Source of the DNA: Acidimicrobiales bacterium
GTDB taxonomy: Bacteria; Actinomycetota; Acidimicrobiia; Acidimicrobiales; Aldehydirespiratoraceae
DNA length: 64,000 bases
Reading direction: 5' to 3'
NCBI GenBank assembly: GCA_041394245.1
Contig: JAWKIR010000002.1
Location: forward strand, 744,001 to 808,000
The position numbers and the translations under genes were made by a program. Of this stretch, positions 32,292-42,273 are shown piece by piece. Numbering within the stretch: the first letter of the stretch is position 1; every line of letters begins with the position of its first letter. The notes under the pieces are model-generated. The model was not told the origin of the DNA. It saw nothing but the letters and a program-made list of their open reading frames with translations, and made no database searches.

Positions 32292-33476
32292 ATGCACCGA
32301 CACCAGCCTTTCTCCTCCGCCCCACGATTCCGAGCCGGCCTCGTGGCCCTCGCCGTGGTGGCCACGATCGCGGTCGTGGCGCCGGTCGCCGCCCAGGACG
32401 ACGAATCCATCGGCGACATCCGGCGGGAGCGGGAAGAAGCGCGCGACGCCGAGGCCGCGGCGCTGGAGGAACTCGAACTCCTCGAGCTGGAGGACGAACG
32501 CGTCGCGGAGATCCTCGCCGAGATCCAGGCCGCGGTCGACAACCAGGCCGCCCAGGTCCAGGCCGCTCGTCTGCAGCTGAGCGATGCCGAGGCCGAGGTC
32601 GAGGCCCGTACCACCGCTGCGTTGGACGCCGCCGATGCCATCGTCGTGACCCGAGCCGCCATCGAGGACCGAGCGGTCGACGCCTTCGTGGGCACGAATC
32701 GCGAGGCCGAGCCGTGGCTCACCTCGTCGGACCTGAACCGCACCGCCATCCGCCTGTCGATGCTCGACTTCGCCGCCGGCTCCGATCGGGATCTCCTCGA
32801 CGAGCTGCGCACCATCCAGGCAGCCCGCGAAGACCACCTGAAGGCCGGTGAAGAGGCCCGGGCCGAAGCGGACCGGCTCCGTCTCGTTCTCGAGAGCGAG
32901 CTCGCCGAGCTCGAGGCCCGCCGCGAGATCCAGGCCGACATCCAGGCCGAGCTCCAGACGCGGATCGACGAGTGGCAGCGCGAAGCCGATCAGCGAGCCA
33001 TCGAAGCCGAGGAGCTCACCGAACTCATCAAGGAGAAGCAGGCGGAGGCGCTCGGCTTCGAACCCGGCGACCCGGGGGCGGCCTCACTAGAGGGCTTCAT
33101 CATGCCGACCCAGGGTTCACCGGGATCCGGCTTCGGCCTGCGCGTCCATCCGATCTTCAACACGACCCGCATGCACTCCGGTGTCGACATCGGTGCACCA
33201 TCCGGGCAAGCGGTATGGGCGGCGAAGGAAGGCCGGGTGATCTTCGCCGGCCGCAAGGGCGGCTACGGCAACGCCGTGATCGTGCAGCACGAGGGCAACG
33301 TCGCCACCCTCTATGCCCACCTGAGTGCGTTCGAGACCAGCGAAGGCGACTGGGTCGACACCGGCGAAGTCATCGGTCTCGTCGGCTCGACGGGGTGGAG
33401 CACCGGACCCCACCTCCATTTCGAGACCCGGGTCGACGGCGTACCCAAGGACCCGTTGCTCTTCCTTCCGGGCTGA
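32292..33476 (+). CDS. M23 family metallopeptidase with N-terminal coiled coil
   Basis: 394 aa. The N-terminus has a signal peptide (FRAGLVALAVVATIAVVAPVAAQ), followed by about 220 residues of Glu/Ala-rich coiled coil (IRREREEARDAEAAALEELE... through ELTELIKEK), then a LytM domain with RMHSGVDIGAP (Zn-binding His and Asp) and GPHLHFE (HxH). All active-site residues are present, so it is a likely endopeptidase of peptidoglycan cross-links and not a degenerate EnvC-like activator, though coiled-coil M23 proteins may also bind FtsEX partners. ATG at 32292; the upstream open frame is not coding-like. Confidence 0.92.
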   Translation: MHRHQPFSSAPRFRAGLVALAVVATIAVVAPVAAQDDESIGDIRREREEARDAEAAALEELELLELEDERVAEILAEIQAAVDNQAAQVQAARLQLSDAEAEVEARTTAALDAADAIVVTRAAIEDRAVDAFVGTNREAEPWLTSSDLNRTAIRLSMLDFAAGSDRDLLDELRTIQAAREDHLKAGEEARAEADRLRLVLESELAELEARREIQADIQAELQTRIDEWQREADQRAIEAEELTELIKEKQAEALGFEPGDPGAASLEGFIMPTQGSPGSGFGLRVHPIFNTTRMHSGVDIGAPSGQAVWAAKEGRVIFAGRKGGYGNAVIVQHEGNVATLYAHLSAFETSEGDWVDTGEVIGLVGSTGWSTGPHLHFETRVDGVPKDPLLFLPG

Positions 33477-33543
33477 CCCGGCGGCCGGGGTCGTCGCGAT
33501 CCCAGCGTGCGAGGCGGGGCGGGCTCCCGGCTATGTTGCCGTC

Positions 33544-34404
33544 GTGCTTGTCTGCGTCGGCGATCTGCTCGAGGAGGTGCTCGTACGTCTCCGCGACGAC
33601 CCCGTCCGAGGCGGCGACCGCGTCGTTCGCGCCGCTCGGGTCCGGGGCGGCAGCGCGAGCAATGTCGCCGCGCTGACCGCTGAGCTCGGGGGACGACCGC
33701 GTTTCGTGGGCCAGGTCGGCGACGACCACGTCGGCCACACCCTCGTCGAGGACCTCCGACGGCGCGGCGTCGCCGTCCATGCGTCGTTCGCCGGTGGCAC
33801 CGGGGTGATCATCACGATGGTCGGACGCGGCGGACGGAGTCGGCTGATCGACCGGGGCGCCAGCCGTCGACTGTCGATCATCGAGCCCGAGTGTCTCGAC
33901 GAGGCGAGCCAGCTGTACATCGCCGGGTCGGCCTTCACCGAGGATCCGTTCGCGAGCGCGATCGATCAACTCCTCGGCGAGGCCGCCGACGCCAGCGTCC
34001 CTGTCACGATCGGCGGCCCGTCCGTCACCGATCTCGAGAGTCTCGGTGCCGACGGCTTCCTGGCCCTGTGCGCCGCCGTCGAACCCGTGCACGTGGTGCT
34101 CGACCGCGCCGAACACTCGGCCCTCGGGCTCTCACCTCGAGAGGGCATCGTCGGTGCTGCGACCACGGTGGTCACGAACGGTCGCCGCCCGACCCTCGTG
34201 ATCGACCGCGACGGCGCCCGCGCCGTCGAGGTCACGCCCGTCGACGATCTCCTCGACCGCACCGGTGTGGGCGACGGCTTCCTCGCCGGGTTCCTCCGGT
34301 CGCGTGCGTCCGGAGCGGATCCGGTCGCCGCGACCCACGCCGGCCACCGCTGTGCCGCCATGGTGCTCCGACACCTCGGCCCGACCACCGGGAGCGACAC
34401 GTGA
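33544..34404 (+). CDS. PfkB family carbohydrate kinase
   Basis: 286 aa, GTG start at 33544. Ribokinase-fold features: a GGSASNVAALTAELGGRPRFVGQVGDDHVG segment (residues about 36-65) with the first PfkB signature, and LLDRTGVGDGFLAGFL near the end as the second signature, where the Asp of GVGD is the catalytic base and the Gly-rich run forms the anion hole. It phosphorylates a sugar or nucleoside-like substrate; which one is not clear. Its stop overlaps the SnoaL-like gene start (GTGA), suggesting an operon of kinase, SnoaL-like and alcohol dehydrogenase. Confidence 0.85.
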   Translation: MLVCVGDLLEEVLVRLRDDPVRGGDRVVRAARVRGGSASNVAALTAELGGRPRFVGQVGDDHVGHTLVEDLRRRGVAVHASFAGGTGVIITMVGRGGRSRLIDRGASRRLSIIEPECLDEASQLYIAGSAFTEDPFASAIDQLLGEAADASVPVTIGGPSVTDLESLGADGFLALCAAVEPVHVVLDRAEHSALGLSPREGIVGAATTVVTNGRRPTLVIDRDGARAVEVTPVDDLLDRTGVGDGFLAGFLRSRASGADPVAATHAGHRCAAMVLRHLGPTTGSDT

Positions 34405-34907
34405 CCCACGAACCCACCGCCCGCGAGGCGATACGCGATGTCCTCGCCGCGTACTGCCGCGGCATCGATCGCCGCGACCGGCCACTCGTGCGGGGGTGCT
34501 TCCTCGACAATGCGACCGACGACCACGGAACGGGACCGCGCTCGGTCGACGACTTCCTCGACTGGTGTTTCGATCTCCTCGACGGCTACGACTCGACATT
34601 CCACTTCCTCGGCCAGTCGTCGTTCGACTTCCGATCCGCGGACGAGGCGATCGTCGAGACCTACGGCATCGCGTCGCACCGGACCGAGGGCGGCCCCGAC
34701 CATCGCAACCTCGTGACCGGGTTTCGCTACCTCGACACGTTCACCACCGACCCGCACACCACCGACGGCGCTCCGCGTTGGCGGATCCAGCGTCGCGTGT
34801 CGGTCACCGACTGGTCGCGCATCGACCGGGCGGGAGACTGGTGGCGCGTGCCGGACTCGATGTTGGCCGGCCGCGCCGGAACTGACGATCCGAGCTACCA
34901 CCACTAG
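34401..34907 (+). CDS. SnoaL-like / NTF2-like protein
   Basis: 168 aa, GTG start overlapping the kinase stop by 4 bp. The N-terminal helices (AREAIRDVLAAYCRGIDRRDRPLVRGCF) hold the usual Tyr-Asp arrangement, followed by FHFLGQSSFDF, AIVETYGIASHR and a final RRVSVTDWSRIDRAGDWW, the sheet of the NTF2 fold. Proteins of this type act as small hydratases/isomerases or dioxygenase beta subunits. Its gene order before an alcohol dehydrogenase suggests a shared catabolic path. Specific role unknown. Confidence 0.78.
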   Translation: MTHEPTAREAIRDVLAAYCRGIDRRDRPLVRGCFLDNATDDHGTGPRSVDDFLDWCFDLLDGYDSTFHFLGQSSFDFRSADEAIVETYGIASHRTEGGPDHRNLVTGFRYLDTFTTDPHTTDGAPRWRIQRRVSVTDWSRIDRAGDWWRVPDSMLAGRAGTDDPSYHH

Positions 34908-34917
34908 GTTCTCGCAG

Positions 34918-36018
34918 ATGCGCGGCGCACTGCTCACCGGTCCGAATGCTCCACTCGAGATCGTCGACGATCTCGACATCGAGGAACCCCGAGCCGGTGA
35001 GGTGCTCGTCGGCGTGTCCAACTGCGGGATCTGCCACAGCGACGTGACCGTGCAGGAAGGCGGCTACGCCGTGCCCGCGGTGCTGGGCCACGAAGCCGCA
35101 GGAATCGTCGAGGCGGTCGGGCCCGGCGTGACCCATCTCCGGGTCGGCGACCATGTGATGCTCACCCCCCTCGCTCCCTGCGGCCACTGCCCGGCGTGTG
35201 CCCGTCACGAGGCGACCGCGTGCCCCGACGCCCTTTCGTTCTCCGCCAACACGCGACCCGACGGCTCCACACCGTTCTCGCGCAACGGTTCGCCCGTCTA
35301 CCGAGGTCTCGGTGTCGGGGGCTTCGCCGAGCAGACCGTGATCAGCGCGAGCGGCGCGGTGAAGATCCCCGACGACATCCCACTCGACATCGCCTGCGTC
35401 ATCGGCTGTGCCATGCAGACCGGCGTCGGTGCCGTGTTCAACACGGCGAAGGTCGAACGGGGGAGTTCCGTACTGGTCATGGGGCTCGGCGGCATCGGCC
35501 AGGCGATCGTGCAGGGGGCCCGCATCGCCGGCGCCACGACCATCATCGTGTCCGACCCGGTCGAGGCACGACGAGAGGCTGCGTCCGGGTTCGGCGCGAC
35601 CCATCTCGTGGATCCGACCAGCGGCGAGCTCACGGCCGCGGTCGCCGATGCGACGTCGGGTGCCGGTGTCGACTACGCGTTCGAGGCCGCGGGCCGGGCT
35701 GCGCTCGTCGAGGAGGGCATCGCGAGCACGCGGGTGGGCGGAACAACCGTCATGGTGGGAGCGTCGCCCATCGAGGAGAACGTCACCATCAACGCAGCGG
35801 TGCTGTTCATGACGTTGCAGAAGCGACTCATCGGCAGCCTCCTCGGCCACTGCTGGCCCGACCGCGACATCCCGCTGCTGCTCGACCTCTACCGCAACGG
35901 CAGTCTCGACCTCGCCGGCATGGTCAGCCATCGACTCGGGTTGTCGCAGGTCAACGAGGGCATCGGCCTGCTCCACGCCGCCGACGGCATCCGCACCGTC
36001 CTCGACATCAGCGCCTGA
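34918..36018 (+). CDS. Zinc-dependent alcohol dehydrogenase (MDR superfamily)
   Basis: 366 aa. Catalytic zinc ligands: Cys in NCGICHSDV, His in GHEAAG and Cys in VIGCAMQTG. The structural zinc site has four Cys in PCGHCPACARHEATAC. The NAD-binding motif is VMGLGGIGQAI, and Asp in IIVSDPVEARR suggests NAD specificity. This is the class III / ClassI-like long-chain MDR architecture common in actinobacteria. It oxidises an alcohol or reduces an aldehyde; the substrate is not predictable. It ends overlapping the convergent J-domain gene by 11 bp. Confidence 0.92.
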   Translation: MRGALLTGPNAPLEIVDDLDIEEPRAGEVLVGVSNCGICHSDVTVQEGGYAVPAVLGHEAAGIVEAVGPGVTHLRVGDHVMLTPLAPCGHCPACARHEATACPDALSFSANTRPDGSTPFSRNGSPVYRGLGVGGFAEQTVISASGAVKIPDDIPLDIACVIGCAMQTGVGAVFNTAKVERGSSVLVMGLGGIGQAIVQGARIAGATTIIVSDPVEARREAASGFGATHLVDPTSGELTAAVADATSGAGVDYAFEAAGRAALVEEGIASTRVGGTTVMVGASPIEENVTINAAVLFMTLQKRLIGSLLGHCWPDRDIPLLLDLYRNGSLDLAGMVSHRLGLSQVNEGIGLLHAADGIRTVLDISA

Positions 36019-36556
36019 CCGCGGCCATCAGCGCGTCGACGATCGGCCCGATCGGCGGCGCCGGCGTGACGCCCAACGGTTCGAGAGTGAACGCGACCTC
36101 CGTCCCCGCGCCGGAGGTCGCCCCGACGGTTGCCGCGAGCTGCCCGACCGCCGGCGCCTCGCCGACGACGATCTCGAGGATGCCGCCGTGCGGATCGACG
36201 AAGACCACCTCACCCACGGCATGGCCGGCCTCGGCGAGACGAGCGAGGAGTTCGCCCGGCTCGACGTCGACTCGGTAGTAGCCGTCGACATCGGGTGGCC
36301 GTTCGGCCGACACCGGTGTCGGCCTCGGGGCGCGGGGACCGGCATCCGCGGGCGGAGGGGCAGCCGGATCATGGTCACGCAGCAGCGCCCACGCGGCGTT
36401 GACGCCGGCTGCGGCGGCCGCCGAGCCTCCGGCATCGGGGTGGGCGCGACGGATCTGGCGTCGGTGGGCGGCGCGCAGCGTCTGCTCGTCGGCGGTCGCG
36501 TCGACGCCGAGGATTCGCCGTGCCTCGTCGATCTCCACCTCGACAGTCTGGCCCAC
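36008..36556 (-). CDS. J-domain-containing protein
   Basis: 182 aa with a start at GTG 36554-36556 (a second GTG at 36538 gives 176 aa; neither has a clear SD). The N-terminus is a J domain: EARRILGVDATADEQTLRAAHRRQIRRAHPDAGG, about residues 10-43, with the HPD tripeptide needed to stimulate DnaK ATPase. A Pro-rich linker follows, and then a ~90-residue domain (YYRVDVEPGELLARLAEAGHAVGEVVFVD) that I do not recognise. It has no Gly/Phe or Zn-finger region, so it is not DnaJ itself. The long open frame upstream to 36775 runs through the next gene and is rejected. Confidence 0.72.
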   Translation of the reverse strand: MGQTVEVEIDEARRILGVDATADEQTLRAAHRRQIRRAHPDAGGSAAAAAGVNAAWALLRDHDPAAPPPADAGPRAPRPTPVSAERPPDVDGYYRVDVEPGELLARLAEAGHAVGEVVFVDPHGGILEIVVGEAPAVGQLAATVGATSGAGTEVAFTLEPLGVTPAPPIGPIVDALMAAVRR

Positions 36557-36593
36557 CCGGGCCAGACCGCCGCAGGCGGACGGCAGGGGAGCG

Positions 36594-37052
36594 TCAGATC
36601 TTTCCGCCGGCCCGTCGGGCGAGGGCGGTGTCGAGCGCGGCATCGGCACGGGCCGCCGCGGACGCAAGCCCTCCGGCACGCCGACGGATGCTGTAGGCGA
36701 CGTCGACGTCGAGACCACACGACCGAAGGTCGCGATGCAGTTCACGCGCTCGGCGCGACAACGCCAGGGCACCATCGATCGGGACCACGACGACGCCCAA
36801 CCGGCCGGGCGCGATGGCCTCGGATCGGTCGGTCCACCCGAGACGACGTTCGATGATCGACAACACCGCGGCCTCGGTGAGCGCTCGCGTGTCGTCGTCG
36901 ACGTGACGCAGGAGCTCGCCGCTGAAGTTGATCACGAGCACGCCGGCGGCGAAGCCCTGCGCCGCTGCATGACGTTCCTCGCTCTCCAGGAGCTGTGCCC
37001 AGCCGCCGCTGACGACGGGAGTTGTCGGTGTCGCTCGTCTGATCGAGAGCAT
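36594..37052 (-). CDS. Degenerate GGDEF-domain-like protein
   Basis: 152 aa, ATG at 37052 with GGGAGG six bases upstream. The order LVINFSGELLRHVDDDTRALTEAAVLSIIERRLGWTDR...IAPGRLGVVVVP (landmarks across residues 35-95) follows a GGDEF domain: the 'LDlD.FK.iND' strand/helix, the 'R..D...R.GGDEF.v' turn and the later helices. The GG[DE]EF loop itself is replaced (APGRLGVVVV), so cyclic-di-GMP synthesis is unlikely and it may be a sensory remnant. It starts 187 bp from the divergent hydrolase gene. Confidence 0.62.
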   Translation of the reverse strand: MLSIRRATPTTPVVSGGWAQLLESEERHAAAQGFAAGVLVINFSGELLRHVDDDTRALTEAAVLSIIERRLGWTDRSEAIAPGRLGVVVVPIDGALALSRRARELHRDLRSCGLDVDVAYSIRRRAGGLASAAARADAALDTALARRAGGKI

Positions 37053-37165
37053 GGTGTACCTCCCGGTGCGTTCCGTCCATCGGATGTCCGTGGCTCCCCA
37101 TCGGCGTTCTCCGTCCCGCACCCATGACGAGCCTGCGTTCGTTACGGGACCGTCACCAAAGTTCG

Positions 37166-37196
37166 ACGCTGCGACATGATCACGAACACGCAGCGT
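37166..37196. promoter_or_regulatory. Inverted repeat between divergent GGDEF-like and hydrolase genes
   Basis: ACGCTGCG (37166-37173) and CGCAGCGT (37189-37196) are perfect 8-bp complements 15 bp apart, in the 187-bp gap between divergent genes. CATGAT inside the spacer (37175-37180) could be a -10 for the hydrolase. It could be a regulator site or an RNA hairpin in the leader; I see nothing else in this gap. Confidence 0.35.
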
Positions 37197-37239
37197 GGGA
37201 TCGGGCCGCGGACACGCCGTACGCCCTAGCATCGCGGGC

Positions 37240-37989
37240 GTGGAGGCCGAGCAGTTCACCTTCGTCGGAGGCGCCGGCGCCGAACTCTCCGCAGCCGTGC
37301 GACGTCCCGGCGGTCCGGTTCGTGGCAGCGTCCTGATGGCGCACTGCTTCACGTGCTCGAAGGACCTGCACACGATCACTCGGCTCGCGAGACGGATGGC
37401 CGAAGCCGGGTGGATCACCTTCACCTTCGACTTCACCGGCCTGGGGGAGAGTGCCGGCGACTTCGCGGCGTCGTCGGTGAGCACCAACGTCGGCGATCTC
37501 CGCCGAGCGGCGGTCGCGATGCTCGAGCGCGACATCGGACCCTGCCTCCTGCTCGGCCACAGCCTCGGCGGCACCGCCGCCGTGCTGGCCGCTTCGTCAC
37601 TCCACACGGTCGATGCGGTGATCTGCATCGCGTCGCCGTCCGATGTGGACCATGTCCGCCACCTCCTGCCCGACGATGCCTCGGCTCACGACAGCCGATT
37701 CGCGATCTCGGTGGGCGGACGCCCGTTCGAGCTGGACCCGCAGTTCCTCGCCGACCTCGACGACCACGACGTCCTCGAGGCTGCTGCCCACCTCGGTCGC
37801 CCGATGCTGGTGGTGGAAGCGGGCGACGACGACGTCGTCGGACCGGAGCAGACGCAGGCGCTCGCGACCGCGGGAGCGGCCGACCTCGCTTGTGTCGAGG
37901 GGGCCGATCACCTCTTCTCGAATCCCGACCATGCGCGTCAGTTGGGCGACATCGTGGTGAATTGGGCGTCCCGCCACGCGACTGGATAG
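37240..37989 (+). CDS. Alpha/beta hydrolase family protein
   Basis: 249 aa, GTG start at 37240. Catalytic features are the oxyanion/HG-like AHCFTCSKDL, the nucleophile elbow GHSLGGTAA, an acid in VVEAGDDDVVGPEQ and a His in EGADHLF. It has the same layout as the hydrolase half of the 'alpha/beta hydrolase-OsmC' fusion proteins (FTFVGGAGAELSAAVRRPGG at the start), but the OsmC domain is missing. Substrate unknown, perhaps a thioester or peroxide-derived ester. It is followed by hppA after about 70 bp. Confidence 0.85.
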   Translation: MEAEQFTFVGGAGAELSAAVRRPGGPVRGSVLMAHCFTCSKDLHTITRLARRMAEAGWITFTFDFTGLGESAGDFAASSVSTNVGDLRRAAVAMLERDIGPCLLLGHSLGGTAAVLAASSLHTVDAVICIASPSDVDHVRHLLPDDASAHDSRFAISVGGRPFELDPQFLADLDDHDVLEAAAHLGRPMLVVEAGDDDVVGPEQTQALATAGAADLACVEGADHLFSNPDHARQLGDIVVNWASRHATG

Positions 37990-38060
37990 CGTGTCCCGGT
38001 CTTTGACGCGGCTCGCCACATCCGGCGAGCCGTTCCACGAGGCGACGAACAGGAGTATTC

Positions 38061-40172
<2,112 letters not shown>

Positions 40173-40208
40173 CCCCAAGCGTTTCGCCACTCCGCGCGAG
40201 ACGAGTCG

Positions 40209-40236
40209 GAACGGGGGCCCTCCGGGGCTCCCGTTC
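40209..40236. terminator. Hairpin terminator after hppA
   Basis: GAACGGGGGCCC (40209-40220), loop TCCG, GGGCTCCCGTTC (40225-40236) form a 12-bp stem with one G-U pair, 37 bp after the hppA stop. No T-run follows, which is common in high-GC actinobacteria. A smaller overlapping hairpin (GTTCG-GGC-CGAAC, 40242-40254) comes next. Confidence 0.7.
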
Positions 40237-40275
40237 TGCGCGTTCGGGCCGAACGGCCCCTTCGAGCCGGGGGAA

Positions 40276-40896
40276 GTGGCCGATACCGTGCGAGCCGTGA
40301 GCGACACTGCCGCGGCCCGATCAACACTGCGCCTCGAACTGCGCCGACAGCGCGCCGACCTCGACGACGACGATCAGGCGGCCGCATCGATGGCCGTGAT
40401 GGCCCGGCTGGCCCGGATCCCCGTGCTCCGGCGCGCCGGCCTGGTTGCGGGGTACCGCGCGGTGCGGGGCGAACTCGACATCGATGCGTCACTGATCCTG
40501 CTCGCCGAACGGGGCGCGTCGATCACCGTGCCTCGCGTCAGCGGCGAACACCTCGAGTTCATCCGATGGCGACCGGAAGACGCGGTGGTGCCCGGTTCGT
40601 TCGGTATCCCGGAACCGCTCGCCGGCGAACGTGTCCCACTCGGCCTGCACGATGTGGTGCTGGCGCCGCTCGTCGCGTTCGATGCGCTCGGCAACCGACT
40701 CGGCCAGGGTGGTGGGTTCTACGATCGCGCGCTCACGGCCTGCGGGCCCGATCGACCGGTCGTCATCGGCATCGCACACTCGTTCCAGCAGGTCACGGCG
40801 ATCCCGTCGGAGGACTGGGACGTCCGAGTGGACGCAGTGGTCACCGAGGACGAGATCCTCGAGTTTCGTCCCGGCGCCCTCGATCCCGCCATCTGA
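40276..40896 (+). CDS. 5-Formyltetrahydrofolate cyclo-ligase family protein
   Basis: 206 aa. The ATP/phosphate loop and folate-binding part read LVAPLVAFDALGNRLGQGGGFYDRAL, with the signature GQGGGFYDR, and the N-terminal LRLELRRQRADL and VPRVSGEHLEFIRW complete the family pattern. It converts 5-formyl-THF to 5,10-methenyl-THF with ATP. The start is uncertain: GTG 40276 has a G-rich run too close, and GTG 40297 (VSDTAAARS) would shorten it by seven residues. It is the first gene before the Trk operon, 33 bp upstream. Confidence 0.9.
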   Translation: MADTVRAVSDTAAARSTLRLELRRQRADLDDDDQAAASMAVMARLARIPVLRRAGLVAGYRAVRGELDIDASLILLAERGASITVPRVSGEHLEFIRWRPEDAVVPGSFGIPEPLAGERVPLGLHDVVLAPLVAFDALGNRLGQGGGFYDRALTACGPDRPVVIGIAHSFQQVTAIPSEDWDVRVDAVVTEDEILEFRPGALDPAI

Positions 40897-40929
40897 CCGC
40901 TTTCTCGCCCGACCGGCTAGAAATTCGCT

Positions 40930-42273
40930 GTGCATGTCATCGTCGTCGGTGCCGGAGAGGTCGGCTCATATGTCGCGGATCGTCTGAGTCGCGAGGGGCA
41001 CGACGTGGCGATCATCGATCTCGACGACTCCCGGCTCCGTCAGCTGGCCGACGGCCTCGACGTGCTGACGGTGCGGGGGAGCGGCACCCACCCGCGCACC
41101 CTCCGCAAGGCCGGCGTCGAGCAGGCCGACCTGCTGGTCGCCGTCACCAGCAACGACGAGGTGAACCTGATCGCGTCACTGCTCGCGAAGTCCATCGGAG
41201 TCGAGCGGACCGTCGTCCGTATCGAGGCCGCCGACCTCCGCTCGCCCGAAGCGCAGGCCGTACGCGACGCATCCGGCGGTGATCTCGTCATCGATCCCGA
41301 TGCCGAAGCGGCCGCAGAGGTCCTCGAATTGCTCGACTTCCCCGGGGCCGACGAGGTCGCCTACATGGCGGGCGGCGAGGTCATCGTGATCGGGGCGCGA
41401 CTTCCGGCGGAATCGCCGCTGGTCGGGCGAACCCTGAAGGACATCGGCGAGGAGTTCGAACCCGACTGGGACTTCGTCGTCGGTTCGATCAGCCGCGGCG
41501 ACGAAACGATCATCCCGCGCAAGGACCACGGTCTCGAGGCTGGCGATCATCTCCGGGTCGCGATCAAGCGACGGGCCCGGCGATCCGTGATGCAGCTGCT
41601 CGGGCTCGACCACGGTCGACTGAACCGACTCATGCTGCTCGGCGGCGGACGCACGGCCGAGATCCTCGCCGAGCGGCTGACCGCGCGGGGCGTCGAGGTG
41701 GTCATCGTCGAGCGGAACCCCGAGCGGGCCCGCACCCTCGCCGAGAACCTCGACGACGTCCTGGTGTTGGAAGGCGACATTGCCGACGCCGACCTCCTCG
41801 AAGAGGCCGACATCGGACGCTACGACATGGTCGTCGCCCTGACCGGCGAGGACGACGCCAACATCCTCGCCTGCCTCTACGCGAAGTCCGCCGGTGCCGG
41901 CGAGACCGTCGCGATGGTGCATCGCCTGGCACTGCTCACCCTGCTCGGCCAGGCCGGCATCGACGTCGCCCTTTCGCCCCGCACCGCCACGGCCAACGGG
42001 GTCCTCCGTTTCGTGCGCGGTGGCGTCGCCGCCGTCGCGACGTTCCTCCAGGGCGAAGCCGAAGTGCTGGAACTCGAAGTGGCGATCAACAGCCCCGCCG
42101 ACGGTGCACTCGTGAAAGATCTCGGACTCCCAAAGGACGTGCTGATCGGTGCGTTCGTCCGTGACGGGAAGCCCCAGATCGCCCGCGGTCGCAGCCGGCT
42201 CCGGGGACGTGATCACATTGTCGTCTTCGCCATGCCGACGGCGGTCGACGAGGTCCACCGAGTACTGGGGTGA
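40930..42273 (+). CDS. trkA: TrkA-type potassium uptake regulatory protein
   Basis: 447 aa, GTG start. It has two tandem RCK units: VIVVGAGEVGSYVADRL...IIDLDDSRLRQLADGLDVLTVRGSG as the first NAD-binding half, then a TrkA-C domain (EVIVIGARLPAESPLVGRTL), and a second NAD-binding unit MLLGGGRTAEILAERL...VIVERNPERA with a second TrkA-C domain (ELEVAINSPADGALVKDLGL). This double unit assembles on the cytoplasmic face of TrkH and gates it by NAD(H)/ATP. The end overlaps trkH by 4 bp (GTGA), so the three genes form one operon. Confidence 0.95.
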   Translation: MHVIVVGAGEVGSYVADRLSREGHDVAIIDLDDSRLRQLADGLDVLTVRGSGTHPRTLRKAGVEQADLLVAVTSNDEVNLIASLLAKSIGVERTVVRIEAADLRSPEAQAVRDASGGDLVIDPDAEAAAEVLELLDFPGADEVAYMAGGEVIVIGARLPAESPLVGRTLKDIGEEFEPDWDFVVGSISRGDETIIPRKDHGLEAGDHLRVAIKRRARRSVMQLLGLDHGRLNRLMLLGGGRTAEILAERLTARGVEVVIVERNPERARTLAENLDDVLVLEGDIADADLLEEADIGRYDMVVALTGEDDANILACLYAKSAGAGETVAMVHRLALLTLLGQAGIDVALSPRTATANGVLRFVRGGVAAVATFLQGEAEVLELEVAINSPADGALVKDLGLPKDVLIGAFVRDGKPQIARGRSRLRGRDHIVVFAMPTAVDEVHRVLG

